Shown in pieces: positions 56,525 to 64,000 of a DNA stretch of 64,000 bases. The position numbers were made by a program, and so were the translations under genes. The notes beneath the pieces were generated by a model that worked only from the letters and a program-made list of their open reading frames with translations, was not told the DNA's origin and did not search any database. The stretch lies in assembly GCF_000005505.3 (NCBI RefSeq), contig NC_016132.3, forward strand, positions 31,634,914-31,698,913, written 5' to 3'. The stretch's first letter is position 1, and each line of letters starts with the position of its first letter. The DNA is from Brachypodium distachyon. Its lineage: Eukaryota; Streptophyta; Magnoliopsida; Poales; Poaceae.

Positions 56525-57542
56525 TACAATGGTAAAAGAACAGAAGAAGAAGATTCACAAAGGAGAAAGAGAATCAAATATATCTAGTGAAAGATCTCCC
56601 ACCTCTGGGCCGCCGGATGAAGCTAGGTTCATCTCCTCGATTGATCTATGTGGCTGCCGCAACGAGATCTCAGCCAGCTGATCGATGCAAAATTTACAGT
56701 GATATGTCGTTCTCTCCACAGGGATTGAGTTACAAATATTAAGCAAACTCCCAAAGCTAGACTCACACAAACTGGTGTTTAAAAGTAGTGACAAAAGAGC
56801 TCTGGACTGCACTTTAGTGAACTCAAGTAACAGGTTTACTCTGAATCTAAATTACGGACAGCACAAAGAAACTATATGAACCACGAACAGAAAAATAAAC
56901 TTGTCTAATGTTTTTGGTATTTTTCTGAAATAATAACAAGCAGTAAAGATATGACTCTCTAATTACTGAAACTAAAGAACCGAGGAAGCAAGAGGGCTAA
57001 CAAAACACAGGTTATCAAATTCTTGCAGGTTTCTGTCTTACAACAAGCAACACGAACAGCAGCAAGTTTCACACGATTTATCTTTACAAATGCAAGTACA
57101 ACAAGATCAGCAAAAGAGCAAGGGAAGGGAAAGAGTGGTTGGACTTCGTCACCAAAGAGCTGCTGTAGAAGAGGGTTCAGAGATTTTTCGCCAAGTTGTT
57201 GAAGCGGCGAAGCAGGAGAAGCAGAGGAAGCCGGATCGGGAAGATGCAGAACAAATACTCGAGCTTGATGACAATGTGGACGAGCAGCCTAGCGGTGAGG
57301 CGGATCTCCAGCCGCGACCTCCATTCTCCTCCCTTCTTCTCTTTTCTGATCTCCTCCCCTCTTCTCGATCTGTCTTCCCTCTTCTCGATCTGTCTCCCCT
57401 CCCCCAAAAGAAGCAGAGCCCCCCCTTTTTTTTTTGTCCTTCTGGAAAAGCCACCGGCACATGGCCATGGAGTGACTCCCCTTTTGCCTTTCAGTCCTCT
57501 AATTATTTTCTTTAGTGCCCAAGTTGATCCCTGCTGCTAACA
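56525..57542 (-). mobile_element. Candidate solo LTR in Tat C accessory gene
   Basis: On the minus strand it starts TGTTAGCAGCAGGGATC, a typical LTR start. The right flank ttctt (57543-57547) is repeated at 56520-56524, giving about 1018 bp. The sense 3-prime end would be ccattgta rather than the expected CA, so the left edge is weakly supported. The interior contains tctcttctgatctcc-type pyrimidine tracts and no coding domain. Confidence 0.4.
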
Positions 57543-57894
57543 TTCTTCTCCTTGTAAAGTCCTTCTTAATGTTGAGTGAGGTGCTCAGCCTAATTAATTG
57601 AAGTTTCTGGGCCTTTTTCGCCCCTTCCTGCATATAAAGAATTGAAGATTGTAATTGCCTCTTTGGAGTGGAATCTGTTACTTTAACATACTTTCAGGAG
57701 TGAAAAGAAGAATTTAAGCAGTGCAAAAACTCTGAAAATGCGCACGAAAAGTACTGAATATAATGCTCATCACCAGCTCTTTGCCCTTTCCCATAAGGAG
57801 CCCTAGGCTGACCGAATCGCCTGCTCTCGATCGAGTCGATGAGAGGCTACTCGACGGAGAGTCACTACACCACGTCCCAAATTTGGTGGCCCAA

Positions 57895-58095
57895 AAATGC
57901 CGGCAAAGATGGACATATGGTGGCAATTTAGTTGCCGGTGAAGGTTACCTGCCGGCAAAAGTTTAGGACAGCAATGTATCTGCCGGCAAAAGTTGGGAAA
58001 CACAGGCAGGCATCTGCCGGCAAAAGTCTGAAATTTTAGAGGCAGCTAAGCTGCCGGGAAAGATACTTGGTGGCACCTTTGCTGCCGGCACATGT
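57895..58095. repeat. CACTA left subterminal repeats
   Basis: Several copies of a ctgccggcaaaag-like motif in both directions (for example 57948-57960, 57979-57991, 58013-58026). In En/Spm such subterminal motifs bind the small transposase subunit; here that role is inferred. Confidence 0.85.
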
Positions 58096-58229
58096 ACATG
58101 AGGAGAAGTGAAATATATATGGCGCGGCCGCGCGCGAAAACCCAACGAGCTGGCGGCAACTTCACGCGCGCAAGGAAAATAATTTCCCCGTATATGCCTT
58201 TTTCTCCCTCCCCATCGCGCAGATCCACC

Positions 58230-58720
58230 TCCGCCGCCGATGCACTCCGTCGCCGCTCCCGCTAGCCGCAGCCACCCGCCGCTCCTCTCCCTCGACCCGC
58301 CATGCCTCCCTCCCTGCGTGCCTCCCTCCACCAGCGAGGCGCGCCTCCTCCACCCGCCCGACGCCGCCTCCACCCGCGCGCGCCTCAGCCTCCCTCCTTG
58401 GCTCGCTCCACCCGCGCTCCTCCCTCCCTGCCTCCCTCCACCCGCGTGACATCTCCCTCCACCCGCGCACCTCCCTCCCTGCCTCCCTCCACCCGCGCGC
58501 CTCCGCCTCCCTCCCTGCCTCCCTTCACCCGCGCGCCTCCCTCCACCCGCCCGCCGTCGCCTCCCTCCATCCGCGCGCCGCCTCCCTCCACCCGCCCGCC
58601 GCCGCCTCCCTCCACCCATCGCTCCGTCCTCCTGGACTCCTCCGCCTCTCCTCCGCCCCTTGCAACGAGCAGTACAGGCAGCACGAGAAGGTCAGCACAC
58701 ATCTCCGCCCCTCCTCCGCC
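58230..58720 (+). repeat. Pro-coding CT-rich minisatellite inside CACTA
   Basis: Repeats of cctccctccacccgcgc-type units, giving a 165-codon Pro/Ser/Arg-rich + frame (58302-58799) and Gly/Arg-rich antisense frames. The composition argues against a real protein, though it may form the leader of the transposon transcript. Confidence 0.75.
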
Positions 58721-58799
58721 CCTTGCAACGCTCGTCCAGGTCAGTACACATCTCTTTGTTTTTCTTCTGACTCCCCCTATAGCCGGTTTGGCTGATTAG

Positions 58800-59600
58800 G
58801 GATGAGATTCTTGACTTGGAAAATGCCCTAACAAGATAGGTTAACGTTTTGGCCTCTGCCAGGCTACATGGTGTTCTTGTATTATGCTACTGAAAGTACA
58901 GTTTTTTGTTTCCTTTTACCTCCCTTTGTAACTGTTGTTCCCGAAGCTATGGCAGTGTTCCTGCATGTTCAGTCAAAAAATGTATGGAACATTTTGTTTT
59001 GTGTTCTTAGTAAAACTCATCAGTTTTGTTTATCAGAAATATAAGCCATACATTTTGCATTATAGGGTTGCATTTGTGATTTACCTAGCAGTGTAATAGA
59101 CTCTTTGTTTATCCCGCTTGTTTTGTGTTGTTACTAAAGTAATTTGTCCGGCCATTGTTTTCATTGTTGTTAACTAATTTTGTGCACTTTCAGGAGCAGT
59201 ACAAGCTAGGTTTGGGTGCTAAGGTGGAAGCAACAAAGAAGGGATACTCGTGCTACTGTTTTATCATGTAAGCATCATTGTTCTCACACTTTTTTCATTT
59301 GTATGATGAGCTGCCAGCCTGCTAGGGTCAAATTAAATATGCAACGAATTGTTGGGTCCTGGGTGGTTTTCTATTTCCTTTCAATTGCAATATTGGTGGT
59401 TTTCTATTTCCTTTCAATTGCATAATGCATCCAGGTTATACATTGCAGTAGTCTGAATAATCCTTGTTTGTGCATGTTTTCAGACATAGACGAAGTGTGC
59501 ATTGCGACCCTTAGGAGAGGATACTACACCTAGCTTCTACCAATGATTAGAGGTATATGTTCAACCCCTCTTTGTCATGCATCTACCTTTGCTCATGTGA
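58800..59600 (+). other. CACTA intron-like AT-rich stretch
   Basis: AT-rich, many stops, no domain. Probably introns/leader upstream of the transposase-associated ORF; a 41-bp-scale duplicated phrase tggttttctatttcctttc occurs twice at 59365-59417. Confidence 0.45.
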
Positions 59601-59654
59601 ATGGTGATATTTGTTGCTTATGGGTTGCTGAATCATGAATGCATAATAGATAAA

Positions 59655-60480
59655 ATGGACAAGAGCCGGATGGATGAGGGTACACACACAAAAAAAATAT
59701 TCCGATGGAGTAGATGGTTTTTAGAGTTTGCTTTTACACATTCAGCAAGAGGAACCACGATATTATGTCCTTGTAGGAAATGTTTTAACCTTTCTTGGCA
59801 TGAGGCTGCTATTGTTCATGAGCATTTAATTTGCTATGGGTTTGTGAAGGGATATATAATCTGGGAATATCATGGGGAGGCATCATCTCAACTTCCATCT
59901 AATGTTAGTCAAGCCGAGGAAGATCAAGCTGATTTGGATGAAACCAATGAGGCTGAGGATAGGGATTTCTTTCAATAATATGATGAGATGGCTGGCATGA
60001 TTGGAGACATGAGACATGAGGTAGGGGGGTTTAGTGATAGTGAAAATGAGGATCCTATTGAGCATGATGAAAGTGAAATATTCGAACAGTTAGCACGTGA
60101 CAATGCAGAACCGCTTTATCCCGGCTGCACTTGCTTCTCAAAGCTATGCTTCGTTGTTAGGTTACTCCACACCAATTCTCTTGGTAGTTGGAGTGATAAA
60201 AGTTTTGACATGCTGCTAGAATTGATGAAAGAGGCCTTCCCTAAAGCATCTTTACCTAAAAACTTCCATGAAGCTAAAAAAATGGTCAAATGCCTTAGGC
60301 TTGATTCTGTTAGCATCCATGCATGCGAGAACGATTGCATTTTGTATAGGAAGGAGCATGCAGAGGCAGATAGTTGTCCTATATGCAAAACCCCTCGCTG
60401 GAAATCTGTGAAGAAGAAAGCTGATGGGAGACATGTACACAAAGTCCCAAGGAGTGTTCTTCGGTATAGGCCCGAGTCCT
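59655..60480 (+). pseudogene. CACTA transposase N-terminal part (Transpos_assoc plus TNP2 start)
   Basis: From ATG 59655: MDKSRMDEGTHTK, WSRWFLEFAFTHS, ILCPCRKCFNLSWHEAAIV, HLICYGFVKGYIIWEYHGE. This is the transposase-associated domain of plant CACTA elements (PF13963-like), with its CPCxxC metal-binding pattern. After a stop near 59976 the frame 59988 onward carries LARDNAEPLYPGCTCFSKL, FDMLLELMKEAFPKASLPK and ENDCILYRKEHAEADSCPICK (CPxC), the start of a TNP2-type transposase. It stops at PRSVLRYRP; the catalytic domain that should follow is absent. Confidence 0.88.
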
Positions 60481-61274
60481 GCAGATCTTCGCATACCTGG
60501 AGGTCAAAAGCTTAAATCTACCAAGCTGCAATTGGCCGAGGAAGAGACCAAACAAGCTTGGCGTGCTAATGAAGCTCTAAAGGAGCAAGTTGATGATATT
60601 CAACACGGTACACAGCTTCGGATTGATGCCCTTACGGAAGAACTTAGCCAACTCAAGAATTTGATTGTTGGAAATCTTACTTCACAGGTTGATTGCGCAT
60701 CTACAGTTATTCTCTGAAAATATTTATCAATATCATTTGCTACTACACAATAATAAATCTTGATTGTCTATTTCAGGTTATTCCAGCTGAACGTGCTGAT
60801 AGTGTTGGTGAGTCTGTTGCTGTGGAAGAACACATTGTTTACAATGTTAAACAAGAGGAACAGATCCAGCGAGACATGATGGAAGCACAGGAAGTATTTG
60901 AAAAGAAGAAACATGATCTTTTGAAGAGAAAGAAAGAAGCAGCCATTCGTGAGCAGAAGGAAGCCGATCAACTCCAGCAGAAAAAGAAGCAGGAACTAGA
61001 GTGTTTGGAGAAGAAAGAGGCTGCATTGAAGCAGAACAAGGAAGCAGCAGCCCTTCGGCAGAAAAAGAAGCAGGAATTAGAGCTATTAGAGAATAGAGAA
61101 TCCGCATTGAAGCAGAACAAGGCAGCAGCAGACCTCCAACAGAAAAAGAACCACGAATTAGAGCCATCCAAGAATAAAGAAGCCGCAGTGAAGCAGAACA
61201 AGGCAGCAGCAGCCCACCAGCAGAAAAAGAAGAACCCAACTGTTGTTACACAACGAAATTATCTGGGATGGTGA
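60481..61274 (+). pseudogene. CACTA coiled-coil protein segment
   Basis: Glu/Lys/Gln-rich frames: 60490-60717 (LAEEETKQAWRANEALKEQ, a predicted coil) and, after a short intron-like AT stretch with acceptor near 60777, 60780-61274. Here a ~40-residue unit (KQNKEAAALRQKKKQELELL) repeats about three to four times, giving imperfect 120-bp DNA repeats. It is fused downstream of the TNP2 start by the internal deletion. Confidence 0.7.
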
Positions 61275-61349
61275 TGCTGCAAACCTCTTCGCTTTCTTAA
61301 CCTCACATGTGTATGAATATTAGTATCTTAATTTCTGTTTTTATTTTCT

Positions 61350-61755
61350 CCAGCAAGGAAAAGATGTGATATTGTACAATGGTTATCAAAACCATGCTAC
61401 TCCTGTTGCAAAAGCTACGGTTCTATCAACTGATAGAAAGAAAGTGGTAGGAGGTAGGGAACTGGGTGCTGAATGTTGTGAAGTTGTCATCAATTATATT
61501 ATCAAAAAGGATGCTATCCTGCCTCATGCGATTGGGAAGTTAACTACCATGGGGCAAGCTCAAGGGCGATCTATCACTTGGTTGTATAAACATGTAGGTT
61601 GAATCCTTCTGAAGCAATATATCTTTCCATCTTGAGTATGTCTTAACTATTTGAACATAGTAATGTGTCTTGTGTTATCTGTATACATGTAGATGGAGGT
61701 GGACCCAAGGTCCATGGGAAAGCCAACAACACCGCCTGAAGGAGCCTGAACCCCC
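61350..61755 (+). pseudogene. CACTA TNP1/En-Spm-type C-terminal domain
   Basis: QGKDVILYNGYQNHATPVAK, ATVLSTDRKKVVGGRELG, AECCEVVINYIIKKD and LPHAIGKLTTMGQAQGRSI followed by TWLYKHVG. I recognise this as the C-terminal TNP1/EN/SPM-like domain (PF03017-like) common in plant CACTA proteins. An intron-like gap (61600-61692) leads to a last exon EVDPRSMGKPTTPPEGA with a stop near 61748. Confidence 0.72.
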
Positions 61756-62140
61756 AACAGTTTTATCTACTTTCTGTTGTTTTTTGGTGTGAATTGGTTG
61801 GAGGAACAATCACTGTTTGTTCAGAAACGGTCCGATGTGGGCATTGACAGAAACATCCCCTCTTTTTTTTTCCAAACCGAGGCAAAAGAGAAAGATCCCT
61901 CGAGCCTCTGTCAGTTCGTCAATGTACGAAATTTTGAGGTGTGAGTCATGTTTTAGTCACGTACAAACAACTAGCAGATGTTTTCTAATGTGGGGCCGTG
62001 TCAGGCCCAAAAAAAATGCAGCACATGAGCACCGAAACTTCTATATGTAGTCGGTTTTCAAGCATTTTTTTACAATTATGTTGCATTTTAGCATTTGCGA
62101 TCCTAATAACCCTAAATCATAACATACCTATGTTACGCTT
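61756..62140 (+). other. CACTA internal DNA of unknown origin
   Basis: No domain seen. Ends in a pyrimidine-poor ttacgcttgcag that could serve as a splice acceptor for the fragment at 62145. Confidence 0.4.
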
Positions 62141-62144
62141 GCAG

Positions 62145-62225
62145 GACGTGGACATCATGTGGTTCCGCGACCCGTTCGAGCGGATGTCAGTGGCGGCGCA
62201 CATTCTGGATGATGTCTACATGTGT
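62145..62225 (+). pseudogene. Captured exon fragment resembling a nucleotide-diphospho-sugar transferase
   Basis: About 27 codons starting right after a canonical ..gcttgcag acceptor: DVDIMWFRDPFERMSVAAHI. This matches my memory of the DxD-containing core (DxDVMWxRDPF) of plant glycosyltransferases of the PF03407 type. Codons are GC-rich at third positions, unlike the AT-rich surroundings, as expected for a grass gene piece. It lacks the rest of the enzyme and cannot be functional alone. Strand agrees with the transposon genes. Alternative: chance resemblance. Confidence 0.5.
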
Positions 62226-62574
62226 GAATGGAGTTCGCAAACTCTACAAGTCATCATTTTGGGTTTATAGATGGACTATTAGGCCTTTAGAACATAACCA
62301 GCTATCATTTTGGGTTTCTAGATATACTACATGTGTCTTTTGCACTTCTGGGTATGATGAAGCTACCTGTGATCGAGTGAATGCCTTTTGTATAATATAT
62401 GATGTTCTTCAGAACACAAAATGTTGTGATGTGCATTTGTGTTGATCGGAACTTTGAGATATTTTGTATGTGAGCAAATTTAATGTGTTCTTGTTTAGTT
62501 GTCTGTCAAAGCCTATTTGAATTTCGGATTATGGAATTGAAACAGCTGTGAATTTCATATTTTTATGTATACTG

Positions 62575-62942
62575 TGTAAACTGCCGGCAAAAGTATGCTC
62601 GGCAATCTGCCTGCCGGGAAAACTGTATATTTCAGTGGCAACCATCTGCCGGCAAAACTATTACCTCCGGCAATCGAACTGCCGGTAAAAATACAAAACA
62701 GCCGGCAGAGAAACTGCCGGCAAAAGTTCAAAATAGCCGGCAGAGGAACTGCCGGCAAAGGCCACTTTTCCCGGCAGAAGAACTGCCGGCAAAGGACACT
62801 TTTCCCGGCAGAGGAACTGCCGGCAAAAGTCTAACTTCCGGCAAAGACTTTTGCCGGCAGCGATTGAGGGGGCAGCCCTACCTGCCGGCAAAACTAGTTT
62901 CAGGGCACTCTATCTGCCGGCAAAGGTCACTTTTCCTGGCAG
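62575..62942. repeat. CACTA right subterminal repeats
   Basis: A dense array, roughly 15 copies, of actgccggcaaaag-like motifs in direct and inverted orientation, denser than on the left. Typical of CACTA ends. Confidence 0.9.
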
Positions 62943-63879
62943 TTTGGCTCTCTCCAAAACTGGGACGTCGTGTAGTGAGTGTCTTCCTCAACGCCATGCG
63001 CAAGAGCAAGCGTGAAGAATAACTCAGCATCGGTCTTCGACCGATGCTGGCAGTACTCCTCTAGCAGATCTTGACTTGCAGCAAAGAAGTCAATAAGGCC
63101 ATTCAGCGACTTCGGCACTCACCCATCAGGAGTCATCTTCCTGATTACGGTAGTCAGAATCTTCGTAACTTGCCGGAGCTTGCCGTTGGCTTCAGCGTTG
63201 ATGACTTCGACATTTTCTAGAGCATCATTGAAGCTCCGGCTTCTCTTTTTGAATTGAACTTCAGCAGAAGCATCAAGGACTCCTGCAAAAGGACAGAGAA
63301 ACAGTCAAATCTTACACGAGAAGGAAAAGCCACTTGGGTAACAGATTCAAACGCTCACCAGCAACAAAGCGAGTAGCACTTTCGAGTCGCTCGATCCAAA
63401 CATTTTCCTGCTCTTTCTCTGCGGAAGTACGGGAGTCTATACGTTTCTGAAGACGACTCTTTTCGGCGGCTGCTTCCAGCAGCTCTTGGCGACATTGACC
63501 CAGCTCTGCTCGAAGTCGCTCCCGATCTGCCTTCGTCTCCTCAAACTCTTCAATAAGAGTTGTCATGGAACGGATGATCGGCTAAAAACAAATAGTAGTC
63601 TCAAGTCATTTCTTGAGCATCACTCCCACCGGGAGGCAAAATAATAGCAAAAGACAAATTTGCTCACGCGTTGACTCGAAGCAAGAGTCATCGCCGAGGA
63701 ATGCTCGGCTCGTCTGGTCGACTTCTTCCACTCACTTCAAAAGGATTAGCCGTTGAGGCTCCTTCGATGTGAGTTGTCTTTTCTTTAGTCGGCTGGTCCG
63801 ACCCTTTCGAGTCCTGACCAGTCGATTGAGTCTCGGGGGCCTTTTTGCCCTCGACTGAGCCACCAGCATGGCTAAGCAA

Positions 63880-64000
63880 GAAGATTTTAGAGGTTTAGCT
63901 AAATCTCTAGGATAATGAAATAAGATTGCCAAAAGATTCACCTGGCACGGTTGAATCGTGCAAAAAGGCCAAAGCGACGAGCCGCGACTGGCCCGTCAGA
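63880..64000. other. Right edge, within Tat C accessory gene region
   Basis: Probably an intron or further exon of the antisense accessory gene; too short to decide. Confidence 0.35.

Larger units (their letters stand above)
57863..62977 (+). mobile_element. CACTA (En/Spm-type) DNA transposon, transposase deleted
   Basis: Termini CACTACACCACGTCCCA and, at the right end read inward, CACTACACGACGTCCCA: inverted repeats of at least 16 bp with one mismatch. Perfect 3-bp target duplication agt (57860-57862, 62978-62980). Subterminal arrays of tgccggcaaaag-type motifs at both ends. Internal + strand coding pieces: transposase-associated N-domain, start of a TNP2-like protein, a coiled coil, and a TNP1-like C-terminal domain; the main catalytic domain is missing. 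A short host-like exon lies at about 62145-62225. Confidence 0.95.
54518..63879 (-). pseudogene. Tat C antisense accessory gene, C-terminal exons (interrupted)
   Basis: Minus-strand exon-like frames: 63879-63688 (charged linker), 63566-63340 (coiled coil, KADRERLRAELGQCRQELLE), about 63250-62981 continuing at 57862 (NGLIDFFAASQDLLEEYCQH), 56300-55880 (FDPDDEKARVNAAIQAHRV and a YDLMLLIERIKQVKRYF helix), and the terminal exon 54985-54518 (YVEAKRVKSRLDALARTG, ERFCEGAVVRGATHEQLVEG, PVYDMMENTTRQLVTLMALE). The layout matches the accessory genes of Tat A and Tat B: antisense, beyond pol, coiled coil then C-terminal domain. The N-terminal PF04195-like domain would lie outside the window. Interrupted by the CACTA at 57863-62977. 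Exon edges approximate; function unknown. Confidence 0.6.
1900..64000 (+). mobile_element. Tat C: outer Tat-like Ty3/gypsy element, gag-PR only, hosts all later insertions
   Basis: The outermost element, running past the right edge. In order on the + strand: 5-prime LTR ending at 2434, primer-binding-like site, gag N-terminus to 3243, (insertion of Tat A 3244-51042), gag body and protease 51043-53330, minisatellite 53811-54200, then an antisense accessory gene from 54518 to beyond 63879. RT, RNase H and integrase are not seen between 53330 and 53800, so this looks like a deletion derivative that would depend on other copies. The antisense gene and hypervariable tandem repeats downstream of pol are features described for the Tat lineage. 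The left LTR boundary is approximate. Confidence 0.6.

Noticed and set aside
57963..58619. Gly/Arg-rich 218-codon antisense ORF
   Set aside because: Reverse translation of the CT-rich minisatellite in the CACTA element.
1..64000. tRNA, rRNA, miRNA or intact host gene
   Set aside because: Nothing convincing seen: no cloverleaf or rRNA landmark, and every recognisable long coding domain is transposon-derived.

Overview
This 64 kb window looks like a gene-poor, transposon-dense stretch of a grass (Poaceae-type) nuclear genome. No free-standing host gene, tRNA or rRNA is recognisable. Almost everything can be assigned to LTR retrotransposons nested inside one another, plus one CACTA DNA transposon. 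Lineage names (Tat-like Ty3/gypsy, Tekay-like chromovirus, Ty1/copia, TR-GAG-like, CACTA) come from domain content and element structure read by eye, not from a database search. Species is not determinable here.

Layout. Positions 1-1900 are unassigned DNA with a decayed antisense copia remnant (about 1225-1735). An outer Tat-like element (Tat C, + strand) starts with an LTR ending at 2434 and runs off the right edge. It keeps gag and protease (2405-3243 and 51043-53330), a 3-prime minisatellite (53811-54200) and an antisense accessory gene (54518 to at least 63879); no RT, RNase H or integrase is seen. A second Tat-like element (Tat A, +) is inserted in the Tat C gag: 5-prime LTR 3244-3810, gag-PR-RT-RH-IN at 3812-9469 and 31390-32205, an antisense accessory gene 50075-37895, and a truncated 3-prime LTR 50888-51042.

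The Tat A integrase is split at 9470 by a copia element in minus orientation (copia A, 9470-13815). Copia A contains a 1005-bp solo Tat-type LTR (12128-13132, duplication agaac) and is broken at 13816 by a third Tat-like element (Tat B, minus strand; pol 26996-21760; accessory ORF on the + strand 18264-20277). The Tat B LTR is itself split by a solo Tekay LTR (14408-17553, duplication tgtca). To the right lie an inverted LTR fragment (27186-27380), an unrecognised ORF, and the 3-prime half of another copia (copia B, about 27733-30415). At 30416-31389 there is a second copy of the Tat A integrase flank followed by a solo copia LTR, and then the Tat A integrase core resumes.

The 3-prime region of Tat A carries a complete gag-only LTR element (32670-37712, duplication tacaa), a solo Tekay LTR (38322-41647, duplication cacga) and a 5-prime-truncated Tekay element with integrase and chromodomain (43681-48478). 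The accessory gene of Tat C is interrupted by a CACTA transposon (57863-62977, duplication agt). That CACTA lacks its catalytic domain and holds a short exon-like fragment resembling a nucleotide-sugar glycosyltransferase.

The most interesting themes are: the antisense, spliced accessory gene kept by three separate Tat-like elements, two with visible TATA boxes; a duplicated junction at 9351/30416 that simple nesting does not explain; and a gag-only element carrying an inverted piece of its own LTR. All coding calls are from frames and motifs read by eye, and boundaries without a stated target-site duplication are approximate.
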